Source: Burkholderiales bacterium
Lineage (GTDB): Bacteria > Pseudomonadota > Gammaproteobacteria > Burkholderiales > Burkholderiaceae
NCBI GenBank assembly: GCA_026225235.1
Contig: JAMFSK010000009.1
Coordinates: 43,734 to 107,733 of the forward strand
DNA: 64,000 nucleotides
Direction of reading: 5' to 3'
Under the pieces are notes generated by a model that did no database searches, was not told the DNA's origin, and saw nothing but the letters and a program-made list of their open reading frames with translations. Positions within the stretch are counted from its first letter, which is position 1. The number at the start of each line of letters is the position of its first letter. The position numbers and the translations under genes were made by a program. Below are positions 35,535-47,064 of this stretch, piece by piece.

Positions 35535-37691
35535 ATGCCTTCCACAGCCCCGCGCCGCGTCCTCGTCACGTCAGCCCTGCCCTATGCAAACGGGCAAATT
35601 CATATCGGCCATCTGGTCGAGTACATCCAGACCGACGTCTGGGTGCGGGCGCTGCGAATGCACGGACATGAAGTCCACTATGTCGGCGCGGACGACACCC
35701 ACGGCACGCCGATCATGCTGCGCGCCGAAAAGGAAGGCATTACGCCTCGCCAACTGATCGAGCGTGTCTGGCAGGAACACAAGCGCGACTTCGACAGCTT
35801 CGGTATTTCGTTCGACAACTACTATTCAACCGATTCAGAAGAAAACCGCGTCTTGTCCGAGCAGGTCTATCTCGCGCTCAAGGATGCCGGTCTGATCGTC
35901 GAGCGAGATGTCGAGCAGGCCTACGATCCCGTACGGGAAATGTTCTTGCCCGATCGCTTCATCAAGGGCGAGTGCCCGAAGTGCGGCGCCAAGGACCAGT
36001 ACGGTGACTCGTGCGAAGTCTGCGGTTCAACCTATGCCCCGACCGACCTCAAGAACCCCTACTCGGTAGTCTCGGGCGCGACACCTGTGCGGCGCACCTC
36101 GACCCATCACTTCTTCAAGCTGTCGGATCCGCGCTGCGAAAACTTCCTGCGTGGCTGGGTCGCGAAACTCGCTCAGCCCGAGGCGACCAACAAGATGCGC
36201 GAATGGCTCGGTGACTCGGGCGATGCCAAGCTGGCCGACTGGGATATCTCGCGCGACGCACCGTACTTCGGCTTTGAGATTCCCGGCGCGCCTGGCAAAT
36301 ACTTCTATGTCTGGCTCGATGCGCCGGTCGGCTACTACGCGAGCTTCAAGAATCTCTGCGACAAACGTGGCCTGAACTTCGAGGAGTGGGTCAGGCCCGG
36401 TTCGGATACCGAGCAGTACCATTTCATCGGCAAGGACATCCTATATTTCCATACCTTGTTCTGGCCGGCGATGCTCGAGTTCTCGGGCCACCGCACACCG
36501 ACCAATGTGTTCGCGCATGGCTTCCTGACGGTAGACGGCCAGAAGATGTCGAAGTCACGCGGCACCTTCATTACCGCACAAAGCTTTATCGACAACGGCC
36601 TGAACGCCGAGTGGCTGCGCTACTACTTCGCCGCGAAGCTGAATGGCTCGATGGAAGACATCGACCTGAACTTCGGTGACTTTATCGCGCGCGTGAACAG
36701 CGATCTCGTGGGCAAGTACATTAATATCGCCAGCCGCGCGGCGGGTTTCCTCGTCAAGCGTTTTGGCGGCCGGATCGACGATGCGGCCATGTCGCATGCG
36801 TTGCTGGCACAACTGCGCGAGGCGGTGCCCACCGTTGCCGCACTCTACGAGCAACGCGACTACAGCAAGGCGCTGCGCCAAACGATGGAGCTCGCGGATA
36901 CGGTCAATGGCTATGTGGATACGGTCAAGCCATGGGAACTCGCCAAGGACCCCGCGCGTGCGCAGGCACTGCACGAAGCCTGCAGTGTCTCGCTCGAGGC
37001 ATTCCGCCTGTTGACGCTGATGCTCAAGCCCGTGCTGCCCTTGCTCGCGGCCTCGGTCGAAAATTTCCTTGCGATCGCGCCGCTCAAGTGGTCGGATGCG
37101 TCGACTGCCTTGTCGTCGCAGCAACCGGTGAATGCTTACCAGCATCTGATGACGCGGGTCGACCAGAAGCAGGTCGATGCCTTGATCGCGGCCAATCAGG
37201 AATCCTTGCAAGCCACACCGGGTGACATTCAGCCCGGCGGCGAAGGCGCCAGGAACGTGGCAGGCGTCGAGGCTCAGGGTGCGAAGGCGCCCAAGGCGGC
37301 GAAGGCTGCCAAGACCGCTGCGTCGAGCGCAGGCGGCGATGAAGGTGACGGCGTCATCTCGATCGATGATTTTTCGAAGATCGATCTGCGCATCGCGCTG
37401 ATCGTCGACTGCAAGGCGGTCGCAGGGTCGGACAAACTGCTCCAGCTCACCCTGGACGTCGGCGAAGAGAAAACCCGCAATGTGTTCTCAGGGATCAAGT
37501 CCGCTTATCAGCCGGAGCAACTGGTCGGCAAGCTCACCGTGATGGTCGCCAATCTTGCCCCGCGCAAGATGAAGTTCGGCCTTTCGGAGGGCATGGTGTT
37601 GGCAGCTTCGGCGGCGGATGAGAAGGCTCAGCCTGGCCTGTATATCCTCGAGCCGAACAGTGGCGCGAAACCGGGTATGCGGGTGCGCTAA
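35535..37691 (+). CDS. metG: Methionine--tRNA ligase
   Basis: The 718-aa protein has the class I motif HIGH (IHIGH, 22-26) and KMSKS ([10 protein letters not shown], about 336-340). Four zinc-binding cysteines lie in [19 protein letters not shown] (about 146-164). The C-terminal dimerisation/tRNA-binding domain (about 612-718) is EMAP-II-like, with [13 protein letters not shown]. An Ala/Lys-rich linker (about 585-600) separates catalytic and C-terminal parts. Length fits the long dimeric form of proteobacteria. Confidence 0.97.
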   Translation: MPSTAPRRVLVTSALPYANGQIHIGHLVEYIQTDVWVRALRMHGHEVHYVGADDTHGTPIMLRAEKEGITPRQLIERVWQEHKRDFDSFGISFDNYYSTDSEENRVLSEQVYLALKDAGLIVERDVEQAYDPVREMFLPDRFIKGECPKCGAKDQYGDSCEVCGSTYAPTDLKNPYSVVSGATPVRRTSTHHFFKLSDPRCENFLRGWVAKLAQPEATNKMREWLGDSGDAKLADWDISRDAPYFGFEIPGAPGKYFYVWLDAPVGYYASFKNLCDKRGLNFEEWVRPGSDTEQYHFIGKDILYFHTLFWPAMLEFSGHRTPTNVFAHGFLTVDGQKMSKSRGTFITAQSFIDNGLNAEWLRYYFAAKLNGSMEDIDLNFGDFIARVNSDLVGKYINIASRAAGFLVKRFGGRIDDAAMSHALLAQLREAVPTVAALYEQRDYSKALRQTMELADTVNGYVDTVKPWELAKDPARAQALHEACSVSLEAFRLLTLMLKPVLPLLAASVENFLAIAPLKWSDASTALSSQQPVNAYQHLMTRVDQKQVDALIAANQESLQATPGDIQPGGEGARNVAGVEAQGAKAPKAAKAAKTAASSAGGDEGDGVISIDDFSKIDLRIALIVDCKAVAGSDKLLQLTLDVGEEKTRNVFSGIKSAYQPEQLVGKLTVMVANLAPRKMKFGLSEGMVLAASAADEKAQPGLYILEPNSGAKPGMRVR

Positions 37692-37771
37692 CGTCATCCT
37701 GCTGGGCCGGCACGCCCCCTTGGGGTGACGCGCCGGCCAGCCGCGAGATCAAGCGGCCTAGACTCCGCCGG

Positions 37772-37859
37772 CCTGCTCTCCTGCTCTCCTGCTCTCCTGC
37801 TCTCCTGCTCTCCTGCTCTCCTGCTCTCCTGCTCTCCTGCTCTCCTGCTCTACTGCTCT
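37772..37859 (+). repeat. Octanucleotide tandem repeat (CCTGCTCT)
   Basis: Ten perfect head-to-tail copies of CCTGCTCT occupy 37772-37851. One copy with a first-base change (ACTGCTCT) follows at 37852-37859, and then the pattern decays. It lies between the convergent 3' ends of metG and tamB, outside any credible reading frame. Such repeats change length by slippage. The minus strand reads as purine-rich AGAGCAGG. Confidence 0.95.
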
Positions 37860-37896
37860 ACTGCGGTTCTGCGCTGCGCGCCCCCCTCACACATCC

Positions 37897-40800
37897 TCAA
37901 TCAAACCGCCGATTGAACGTCACATCGGCGCCGTTCAGCGTGCCGCTATGGATCGCAAGCGACCAGTTGCGTGACACGGTCCACGTCACCTTGAACAAAT
38001 TCTGTGCGGTCTGAAGCCCCTGCTCATAGCCGAACGTAAAGCGCTCGTTGATCGCCTTGGCGATCTGCACGACCTGAGGATCGGTCAGGCCGTTCTCGCT
38101 CTGCCCGATCGAAAACTCGTCGAGCCCAAAGGTCTGGGCGATGCGCTTGCCGCCCGCACTGCCGAGCAAGGCAAGCGCGGTCGACACCGTGTCCTGTTGC
38201 CCCAGGTTATTGCCCGTATCCGTGCCATGGCCGAACAGCAGCCAGGACAGCTTCTCCGAATCTGGCAAGTCGGGCACCGAGACGAGTTTCGCATTCGGTG
38301 AACGCAGCGTGCCGGTGACCTGTACCCCCGCCTCATATTCCTGATTGCGCCGCATCGCGAGAATATTGATCCCCGGATTGTCGACCGGTCCGTTGAACGT
38401 GAAATAGCCGTTCTCGATGTCGAGCTTGCGGCCGAAGGCCTCATAGGTCGAACCGGGTTCAACGCGCACATTCCCCACGGCATGAAGCGGCTCGTTCGGC
38501 GCGCTGACCACATTCAGTGTTCCGCGCAGCGACAGGTCCGCGCCGCTCCCCTTGAATTTAAAGTCGTTGCCCAGGTCGATCGCGACATTCGCGCGCGGCG
38601 CGAACGGCCCGATCGATTCGTCGCCGCCCGGTACATGGGGAGGCTCGGCGGCCTGCACGAGTTCGCCGTCACTGCGCACAATCTTGACGTCGTCGCCGAG
38701 CTGCGGCGCCGCGCTCTCCGGCATGTCGAACAAGGCATGATCGACGGTGAATTTGCCATTGATCTCGAGGCCACCCGTCGGGCCCGAATGCTTGAGTTCG
38801 GCGCTGCCCGACAGCGAGAGCTGACGTTCCGGCGAAGCGAACAACTGCAGCTTGTCGGCGACGATCTGTGCCGAGATCGTCGGATCGTCACGGTCGAGCT
38901 GGATCTCGCCCGTGGCCTTGAGCAAACCGTCCGCGCCGTGGAACTCGACCTGCTTGAGTTCGACCCGGTTCTCGTCGAGGCCGATCCGCACGATGCCGTT
39001 CTTGAGCGTGACACCCTGGTCGACCATCGTCGCCGCGAGGTCGTCTCCCGTCAGCGTGCCGCTGAGCTTGGGCCTGCCGAGCTCGCCGGCTACGGTTAAT
39101 TGCAACGCGGCGCGGCCGGCGAGAATATAGGCGGGACCGAGCAGCTCACCGGTCGTCTTCAGGGCCGGCACATCGGACTGGACCGTGCCGCTGACCGGTG
39201 CTTCGGTCGACACCGTCAGCATGCCGTCGCGCTCGACCAGCGAAGTCGCGAGGTCGATATGAGCATTGCCAAGCCGGCTGGCATCGGCGACAGCCGTCAG
39301 ATGGGCGCGATTGCCGTTCTCGAACGCTAGCCGTGTTTCCAGTTGCTTGAGGCCGAGCGGCACCAGGCCGCGCCCCGCATCGATCTGTAGGTCGCCGCTG
39401 CGGCGCTTTATCTCGACATAACCCGAGGCGGTGTTCGACAGGGTGAAGTCCCATGCGCCGTCGAATACGAGGTCGGTTTTGAGTGTCGGCGGTGGCAAGC
39501 CGCTGAGTTGCGCCTGTAGCACGAGCAGCCGGGCGAGCGCGACATCGGACAGCGTGCCGCTTGAGCTGATGCGTCCGTGGTCAAACTCAAAATGCTGGAG
39601 CGCCAGCACTGCGGCATCGACCGAGAGTTGCGCGGGACCCACCGATACTTTTTGCTCGGCTATCGCAATCTGCACCGGCGCGCGTAACGCGATCGCCGGC
39701 ACGCCATGGTTCTCGAGCTTCGCCACAGTGCCGCTCCACGACGTGCCCGCGCGGCTTTCCGTCAGGCCGCCGCGTCCCGCGAGCGCAACATCGATCGCGC
39801 GTCCCTCGACCTTGCCGACCGTGCTCGCATCGAAGGTGTGCGCCTCGCGTGTCCCGGCGAGATGCGCGGATAGCGTCGCGAGTTGAACGCCCGGCACATC
39901 GACATCGCGCCCGTCGAGACTGAAGGTCATCGCGCCTTTCGCACCATCACGCAACTCGGCGTGACCCTGCGCATGTCCGACGCGGTTTTCGCCGAATACG
40001 ACGTGATCGGCTTCGTAGCTCGCGACCGCGTTGGGGTGCGCGAGTGTGCCCGTGAGATCGCCATCAAGCTTGAGCGTTCCGGCCACGCCGAAACCGAGCC
40101 GCTCGAGCGCGGGCGCGTCGACATGCACGACGAGGCGGTCACTTGCGCCGCCGAAGCTGCCCTTCGCATCGACCTGATTGCCCGCGATCGAGAGCTGCAC
40201 AGAACTGGGCAGCAAGCGCGAGCCAACCAGTTGGACAACGCCCTCTCCGGTCATCGGCAGGCCGCCGTAGACCGCGTTCTTGAGCGCGAACTTCGCCTTG
40301 ACCGAGGCCCGAGAGGCAAACGTGCCATCGGCGCTGAGCGTGCCCGTGATTTGCACATCGCGCACATCGCCGCCGACGGTCTCTGACTTGCCGTCGGACT
40401 TGCCATTGGATTTGATGCCGGTCTTGCCGGAAGCCGGCTTCGCGGCCGACTCTGCCGCCAGAAGCGGGAAGGGATTGAAGCTCGACAGCGTGCCTTTGAC
40501 CGTATAGGTCGAAGCCAGGTCGTTCTTAAGCGCCGCCGACGCTTCGACGCGCCCTTTGCCGAGTTGGAGTTTGAGCGTCTCGATCTGCGTCTGGGCAGGC
40601 GTCAACTTGATGGCGGCCTGCGCACGCAAGGCCAGTTTCGGATCAGCGAGATCCGCCTCGATATGCTGGCTGCCATCGCGTAGCGCGATCCGCACGGCGC
40701 CACTCACATGCGTCGTGCGCACCGCGGAGGTCAGCGTGCGCACATCGAAGTTGGCGATCTTCAAGTCGAATTCACCGCGGCCGTCGTGCAGCGTCCCGCT

Positions 40801-41994
40801 GCCGGTCACCGTCGCATCCTTGAACACACGGATCTGCAGAGCGTCGATGACCTGGTCGTGTGGATCGAGGTGGACATTGGCATGGGCCTCGATGACCGGC
40901 AACTTGCCGTCATCGAGACGCCCCGGAATCGCGTTGGCGATCGATGCCGTGCCCGCGACCACCAGCGCCGGTCCGCCCGGGGGCGCCGCCACCGGATGCA
41001 CATCGGCCTGCACCAGCAGATCAGCCTGTGGCGCACCGGGACTGAAGGCGCGGGGGTCGACATGCTCGAAGCGCAAGGCGAGCGTCTTGAGCGGCACGTC
41101 GCCGAAAGGCATGGCGACCAGTTGCGCGTGCCCGGTGAGCTTCATACCTGTCGCATCGACATCGGCATTCAGCTCCTCGAGCGAACCGTTGACGCGCGCA
41201 CCGACCTCGACGGCCTGATCGGACACTTTCCCCACAAAACCCGCATCTCCGCTTACGGCGAAGGGTCGCACGCCATCGAGCTTGAGCGCGACGTTGACGT
41301 CACCGAACGGTGTCGTCAAGCGGTCGAGCCCGAGCGCGTGATGGCGGCCATCGCTGCTGCCATGCAAGGCAAGCCGCGACAACTCGGTCGTCGAGGTGCC
41401 CTGGTGGATCAGGATCTTCGCGACTCGCAATTCGTCGATCTCCAACTGCAGCGGCAGACGCAGGTCCTTCGGCAAGGTCGCCCTACTGCTCGGCTTTGTC
41501 GAGGGCGTCAGCCGGACATCGACCGTTTGCGCGCGAAGAAAGTCGACCGTGAACTTGAGCGGCGCGCGACGCAGCCGCCATTGGCCCTCGACCTCGTCGA
41601 TCTGGATCTCGGTGCCCGCGTCGTGCCAGCGCAGATTCGTCAACCGAACGCCGGTGGCGAGCGCGCCGCCGTGAAGGGTGCCCGAGAGACGCCCGTCCAG
41701 CAGTTTGACCGCGATGTCCCACGCATAGCGGGTGCCGTTCTCGGTCTGGATCGCCGAGAACAAGGCGCCGAGCGCAATCGCAAACACGGCCACCAATGCC
41801 ACGATCGGCCAGACCGCGGCGCGCAGCCAGCGGCCCCGGCGCAGCCGCGCACGCAGTTGCGCACGCAGTTGCGCCTGCGCGGCTCGCTCGGCCTGCCGGG
41901 CCCGCTCGGCGTCGCCATCGCTCCCGCCAGCGCCTGCGTCGCCGCCGGGGTGCGCGTCTTTCGGCTCGTCTTCCGAATGGGGATCCTGGTTCAT
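37897..41994 (-). CDS. tamB: Translocation and assembly module inner membrane protein TamB
   Basis: TamB spans the periplasm from the inner membrane and works with TamA in outer-membrane protein assembly or lipid transport. The 1365-aa protein has one N-terminal transmembrane segment (about 58-80) after an Arg/Gln/Ala-rich cytoplasmic tail. Very long beta-helical repeats follow, and then the DUF490 domain, with FTFNGPVDNPGINILAMR and a C-terminal DVTFNRRFD. Length is within the family's range. It starts 18 bp after tamA on the same strand, so the two form an operon. Confidence 0.95.
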   Translation of the reverse strand: MNQDPHSEDEPKDAHPGGDAGAGGSDGDAERARQAERAAQAQLRAQLRARLRRGRWLRAAVWPIVALVAVFAIALGALFSAIQTENGTRYAWDIAVKLLDGRLSGTLHGGALATGVRLTNLRWHDAGTEIQIDEVEGQWRLRRAPLKFTVDFLRAQTVDVRLTPSTKPSSRATLPKDLRLPLQLEIDELRVAKILIHQGTSTTELSRLALHGSSDGRHHALGLDRLTTPFGDVNVALKLDGVRPFAVSGDAGFVGKVSDQAVEVGARVNGSLEELNADVDATGMKLTGHAQLVAMPFGDVPLKTLALRFEHVDPRAFSPGAPQADLLVQADVHPVAAPPGGPALVVAGTASIANAIPGRLDDGKLPVIEAHANVHLDPHDQVIDALQIRVFKDATVTGSGTLHDGRGEFDLKIANFDVRTLTSAVRTTHVSGAVRIALRDGSQHIEADLADPKLALRAQAAIKLTPAQTQIETLKLQLGKGRVEASAALKNDLASTYTVKGTLSSFNPFPLLAAESAAKPASGKTGIKSNGKSDGKSETVGGDVRDVQITGTLSADGTFASRASVKAKFALKNAVYGGLPMTGEGVVQLVGSRLLPSSVQLSIAGNQVDAKGSFGGASDRLVVHVDAPALERLGFGVAGTLKLDGDLTGTLAHPNAVASYEADHVVFGENRVGHAQGHAELRDGAKGAMTFSLDGRDVDVPGVQLATLSAHLAGTREAHTFDASTVGKVEGRAIDVALAGRGGLTESRAGTSWSGTVAKLENHGVPAIALRAPVQIAIAEQKVSVGPAQLSVDAAVLALQHFEFDHGRISSSGTLSDVALARLLVLQAQLSGLPPPTLKTDLVFDGAWDFTLSNTASGYVEIKRRSGDLQIDAGRGLVPLGLKQLETRLAFENGNRAHLTAVADASRLGNAHIDLATSLVERDGMLTVSTEAPVSGTVQSDVPALKTTGELLGPAYILAGRAALQLTVAGELGRPKLSGTLTGDDLAATMVDQGVTLKNGIVRIGLDENRVELKQVEFHGADGLLKATGEIQLDRDDPTISAQIVADKLQLFASPERQLSLSGSAELKHSGPTGGLEINGKFTVDHALFDMPESAAPQLGDDVKIVRSDGELVQAAEPPHVPGGDESIGPFAPRANVAIDLGNDFKFKGSGADLSLRGTLNVVSAPNEPLHAVGNVRVEPGSTYEAFGRKLDIENGYFTFNGPVDNPGINILAMRRNQEYEAGVQVTGTLRSPNAKLVSVPDLPDSEKLSWLLFGHGTDTGNNLGQQDTVSTALALLGSAGGKRIAQTFGLDEFSIGQSENGLTDPQVVQIAKAINERFTFGYEQGLQTAQNLFKVTWTVSRNWSLAIHSGTLNGADVTFNRRFD

Positions 41995-42012
41995 TCCGTT
42001 TTCTCTGGGTTC

Positions 42013-43815
42013 CTAGAACGCGATACCCAGCGTCAAGTCCGGGCGCCAGGAGTGGTTCTGGATCCCGTAAGCGATATCGAGGTTGACCGGCCCTACCGGG
42101 CTGCGCCAGCGCACGCCGGCCCCCACCCCGCTGTAGAACCGGCGCTCGGACCAGTTGTCTGTCGCCGTGCCCGCATCGTAGAACACCGCACCGCCCCAGT
42201 CGCGCGTGATCCAGTGCTGGTATTCGGTCGAAGCCGTCACGAGATATTTGGCCGGCAGGATCGATCCCGAGGCATTAGTGCCGATGCTGTCGTAGCTATA
42301 GCCGCGAATCGAGTTCGCGCCGCCCGCGCGGAACAACAGCGAAGCCGGGATCCCATTGGTGCTCGACGACGTAAAGACGCCGCCGAGTTCGAGCCTCAGC
42401 AACACCAGGTCAGATTGTCCGATCGGGATGTACTCACGGCCGTTCGCATAGAGGCGCGCAAAGGTCTGTTCGGTCAGCACATGCTGCACCGCAAAGCCCG
42501 CCGACACCGTAACCAGATTGCCTGCCCGCGGAAAGACCACGTCGTCGACGTCGCGACGCGTCCAGGTCCAGTTGGGCACGAGCGCATGGGCGTAGCTCGA
42601 CGGACCGACGTTCTGCTCGAGGCGGTCGTCATAGAACAGCAGGGAGTAGGTGTAGTCGTAGTAGGTCGAGGTGCGCACGCGCTGGACCCCCGCGCGCAGG
42701 CTGAGAATCGTCGTGTCCTCGATATTGGTCCGCGTGTAGGAGGCGAGCGCGCTATTGATCCAGCCGTAGCGGCCCGGCGGCATCGAAATCTGCACTTGGC
42801 CGACTTCCTGGTCTTTCTCCAGCCGCCCGGTCACGCTGGCGACCCACGCGCGGTCGAACAGGTTGAAGAAGGAATAGCTGCCCGCGATGTAGGGCCCCGT
42901 GTCGGAGCTGTAGCCCACGCTCGCACGGGTCGACTGATAGGGGTATTCGCTGACCTTAAGCCGGACAGGCGTCAGATCGGGATGCGCGGTGTCATTGCCG
43001 ATGTCGAGCGCGACACTCGCGAAATAAGGCGTCGACTGAATCTGCTTCTGGAGCTCGGCGACCCGCTGGCTCGTATAGATCTCGCCCACATTGAGCGGGT
43101 TGACGTTGCTGATGATCCAGGCGGGGTAGCGCCGGGTGCCCTCGATCTGAAGCGCGCCGAGGGTAAAGGTCGGCCCGCTGTCAAAATCGACGATCAGCGC
43201 GGCCTTGTGCGTCGCCGGGTTGATGCGTGCCTCGGCGTGCGTGATTTTCGCGCCCAGATAGCGCTCGGCCTGCAGGGCCTTGAGGGCGGAGTCCTTCGCG
43301 GCGTCCCAGCTTTGCTGGCTGAACGGGTCGCCCTCGCGCAACGTCCACGCAGCGCGGGTCGCCGCATCGCGCGCGGGCGCCTCGGTCAGCACCGGTCCTG
43401 TCATATGGATGCTAAGCGAGGTCACCACGGTGATCGGGCCGGGCGTCACATTGATATCGATCCGCCGCTTGCCATTGTCGTCGCGCTCGTCGGTCGTCAC
43501 CGCCGGCGTGAAATAGCCTTGAGTTTCAAGCAGATCGGTGACCTGGCGCGGTACGGCCGACACCAGAAAGCGGTATTCATCGTCGGTCAGGTCGTCGCGA
43601 TTCGCGAAACGGGCCAGATCGAGGTGGGCTTCGAGAATCTTGCGCAAGTCGCGCGGAGCGTGAATATCGACCTTGTATTTTGCCTGTGCCAATACGGGCG
43701 CAAGCGTCAGCCCAAGCAGCACGAGCCAGCACGGCAGCAGGCCGGACAGCCAGAGACGGCGGCGCGGACTGCCTGGATGGCGACGGCCTTCGGGAACGCT
43801 ATCCGACAAACACAC
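42013..43815 (-). CDS. tamA: Translocation and assembly module outer membrane protein TamA
   Basis: The 600-aa Omp85-family protein has a signal peptide (about 22-45, ending LAQA), POTRA domains (about 46-280; for example YKVDIHAPRDLRKILEAHLD) and a 16-strand barrel. The barrel has GGANSIRGYSYDSIG, the conserved L6 loop with RGY, and ends in a terminal Phe (LTLGIAF). It partners TamB, encoded next. The start is uncertain: GTG 43815 sits only 2 nt after GGAG, while TTG 43809 has better spacing. Confidence 0.95.
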   Translation of the reverse strand: MCLSDSVPEGRRHPGSPRRRLWLSGLLPCWLVLLGLTLAPVLAQAKYKVDIHAPRDLRKILEAHLDLARFANRDDLTDDEYRFLVSAVPRQVTDLLETQGYFTPAVTTDERDDNGKRRIDINVTPGPITVVTSLSIHMTGPVLTEAPARDAATRAAWTLREGDPFSQQSWDAAKDSALKALQAERYLGAKITHAEARINPATHKAALIVDFDSGPTFTLGALQIEGTRRYPAWIISNVNPLNVGEIYTSQRVAELQKQIQSTPYFASVALDIGNDTAHPDLTPVRLKVSEYPYQSTRASVGYSSDTGPYIAGSYSFFNLFDRAWVASVTGRLEKDQEVGQVQISMPPGRYGWINSALASYTRTNIEDTTILSLRAGVQRVRTSTYYDYTYSLLFYDDRLEQNVGPSSYAHALVPNWTWTRRDVDDVVFPRAGNLVTVSAGFAVQHVLTEQTFARLYANGREYIPIGQSDLVLLRLELGGVFTSSSTNGIPASLLFRAGGANSIRGYSYDSIGTNASGSILPAKYLVTASTEYQHWITRDWGGAVFYDAGTATDNWSERRFYSGVGAGVRWRSPVGPVNLDIAYGIQNHSWRPDLTLGIAF

Positions 43816-44113
43816 TTCTCCGTCAACGGGTGGAAGACCGGTAAAACCACGGCCGCCGTTATTTCACCACATTCACGCATCGATCCGACATCCCACAATG
43901 CACCGAATCACCGCGGTGCGCGCCCCTTCGGGCGTGTGGAGGAGGAAGTGAAGGGCGGGTGAAGAGCGAATGAAGGGTATTCCCCCGTATTTTCGGCCCC
44001 GTCCCGGGCAATCGGACCTCCAGCCGGAAAGAGACTGCGGCGCCGATTCGCAATGCGGTAAAATCCCTCTCGCGCACCCCTGCGCTTAGACGATAACCGT
44101 GCTCCGCCCAGCC

Positions 44114-44299
44114 ATGTACCAGTCGGACATTACCCAATTCCTCAATAAGCTCAAAGCGGACAAGCCTTCGCTCGAAGAAGAACAACGCAAGGGCCGTGCG
44201 CTGCTGTGGGACAAGCAGCCCGTCGATCTCGAAGAACGCGCCGAGCAGACCGCCTCGCGCGTCGAGCAGACGCCTTACTCGTACTACCAGAATTTCTAA
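44114..44299 (+). CDS. DUF3460 family small protein
   Basis: The 61-aa protein (MYQSDITQFLNKLKADKPSL...) matches the small DUF3460 family of Burkholderiales. It has a helical N-terminal half, a KGRALLWDKQPVDL motif, and a C-terminus rich in Tyr and Gln (SYYQNF). Function is unknown. ATG 44114 was preferred to an upstream GTG (44099). A TAAAAT -10 lies at 44059-44064. It ends 13 bp before scpA, probably in the same transcript. Confidence 0.88.
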   Translation: MYQSDITQFLNKLKADKPSLEEEQRKGRALLWDKQPVDLEERAEQTASRVEQTPYSYYQNF

Positions 44300-44312
44300 A
44301 CAGCCGGTACGC

Positions 44313-45164
44313 GTGAGGCACACGCAGCTGAACGACGACGCGCTGGCCACGCCAGCCGCCGATTCGACCCCCAATGTCGTCGATGGGGTCGCGTTCGCGC
44401 GTCTTTATGGCGAGCCGCTGTTCAAGCTTCCGCAGGATCTCTACATCCCGCCTGAAGCGCTCGAGGTGTTTCTTGAAACCTTCGAGGGGCCGCTCGACCT
44501 GCTGCTCTACCTGATTCGCAAGCAAAATTTCAACGTCCTCGATATCCCGATGGCCGAAGTGACCACGCAGTATCTGGGTTACGTCGAGCAGATCCGCGGA
44601 ACCAATCTCGAGCTGGCGTCGGAATATTTGCTGATGGCGGCAATGCTGATCGAGATCAAGTCGCGCATGCTGCTGCCGGTCAAGAAGGCTGACGCGGGCG
44701 ACGAAGGCGAGGACCCACGTGCCGAACTCGTACGCCGGCTGCTTGAATACGAGCAGATCAAGCTCGCGGCGCGCAAGCTCGACGAGTTGCCGCAACTCGG
44801 GCGCGATTTCCTGCGGGCCGAGATCTATATCGAACAGGCGCTCGCGCCGCGTTTTCCGGATGTCGAACTCGACGAACTGCGCCTCGCCTGGGCCGATGTG
44901 ATCAAGCGAGCCAAGCTCGTAGCGCATCACAAGATCAGCCGTGAAGAGCTTTCAGTGCGCGAGCACATGAGCGCGATGCTGCGCAAACTGCAAAACGCGC
45001 GTTTTATCGAATTTGGCGATCTGTTCGACGTCTCACGCGGGATGCCCGTGCTGGTGGTCAATTTCATCGCGATGCTCGAGCTCTCGCGCGAGTCGTTGAT
45101 CGAGATCACTCAGGCCGAGCCGTTTGCGCCAATCTATGTCCGTCTTGCCTACTCGCCCACCTGA
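44313..45164 (+). CDS. scpA: Segregation and condensation protein A
   Basis: ScpA is the kleisin subunit of the SMC-ScpAB condensin complex. The 283-aa protein has the N-terminal kleisin region FEGPLDLLLYLIRKQNFNVLDI and DIPMAEVTTQYLGYV, a middle helical part (LLEYEQIKLAARKLDEL) and a C-terminal winged helix (VLVVNFIAMLELSRESLIEI). No ATG fits; GTG 44313 begins just after the DUF3460 stop. The start is therefore moderately certain. scpB is not in the window. Confidence 0.93.
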   Translation: MRHTQLNDDALATPAADSTPNVVDGVAFARLYGEPLFKLPQDLYIPPEALEVFLETFEGPLDLLLYLIRKQNFNVLDIPMAEVTTQYLGYVEQIRGTNLELASEYLLMAAMLIEIKSRMLLPVKKADAGDEGEDPRAELVRRLLEYEQIKLAARKLDELPQLGRDFLRAEIYIEQALAPRFPDVELDELRLAWADVIKRAKLVAHHKISREELSVREHMSAMLRKLQNARFIEFGDLFDVSRGMPVLVVNFIAMLELSRESLIEITQAEPFAPIYVRLAYSPT

Positions 45165-46124
<960 letters not shown>

Positions 46125-46265
46125 GGGAAGGCGGGCCCGTGGGGAAGCCTGGGAGGTCCGGACCGTCAAGCTCGGACTGGGACGCCCGGAACCGCGAGGC
46201 CACGGAGGCCCGGCCGTCACCGTCAGAGACTTATTGCCGGGCGTCGACGAATCTCCCCAAGCCGT

Positions 46266-46895
46266 TCAATCCTTGCTGTCGAGCCAGTCGATGATCGGCG
46301 CCCACTGTTCGAGATCCTTCGTGACGCGGCTGGCGGTCACGTCCCAAAGGGTGAGGCCCTGTGCGGCGAGCTGCACGTAGTTCTGCGTGTCGCGAACATA
46401 ACCGAGCACCGGCAGGCCCAGACCCTCGACAAATCGGTGGAGCTGGTCGGCGGACTTGGTCCGCGCATCGACTCGCATGCCGACAATGCCGATCTTGATG
46501 CCGCCCTTGCGGACGGCCTTTTCCTTGGCTAGCCGGGTCAGGAAATCACCCGTCGCCAGAATGTCGAAAATCGAAGGCTGGAGCGGCACGATCACCCGGT
46601 CGGCGAGGCCTAGGGCGATCTCGAGCCGGTTGCCGTGAACCCCTGCCGGGGTGTCGATGATGACCTGCTCGAGGCCTTTGGGCGGTTTCTGCGGCTGGTC
46701 GAGATCGATTTTCCAGGCTTCGATCGGGGGGAGCCCGGCCGGCCGGATATCGAGCCATGCATGGGCCGACTGCTGGCGGTCGAGGTCGGCCAGCGCGACC
46801 CACTCGCCGCGCGAGGCGTAAAGCCCGGCCAGGTTGGTCGACAGCGTGCTTTTACCCACGCCGCCTTTCGGATTCGCGACAACGATCACCGCCAT
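46266..46895 (-). CDS. ParA/Soj-family ATPase, orphan
   Basis: The 209-aa protein has a deviant Walker A (NPKGGVGKSTLSTNLA), the A' motif ALADLDRQQSAHAW, and IDTPAG for Walker B. It is shorter than chromosomal ParA and has no N-terminal helix-turn-helix. No parB or parS site was seen nearby. It might place a protein cargo, as MinD-like ATPases do, rather than DNA. It is divergent from cobU with about 170 bp between. It starts at ATG 46895; GGAGAC lies close upstream. Confidence 0.88.
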   Translation of the reverse strand: MAVIVVANPKGGVGKSTLSTNLAGLYASRGEWVALADLDRQQSAHAWLDIRPAGLPPIEAWKIDLDQPQKPPKGLEQVIIDTPAGVHGNRLEIALGLADRVIVPLQPSIFDILATGDFLTRLAKEKAVRKGGIKIGIVGMRVDARTKSADQLHRFVEGLGLPVLGYVRDTQNYVQLAAQGLTLWDVTASRVTKDLEQWAPIIDWLDSKD

Positions 46896-47064
46896 AGGGT
46901 CTCCTGAAGCGAGGTTGAAGTCATTTCTGCGAACATCGATCTTGCATGCCGGGCCGCTCGCGGCCGCGATGCCGCGGTACTGCCCTGCGCGGTTATTATC
47001 AGCGAAAACCGTCTGCGGGCGGTGAAAGTCCCCGCCCGTCCCTCTTCTGTTGACCTTCTCCTCT

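Noticed and set aside
46985..47040. GCGGGCGGTGAAAGTCC hairpin before cobU as a B12 riboswitch piece
   Set aside because: It only resembles a fragment; the B12 box and the other conserved riboswitch segments are not visible.
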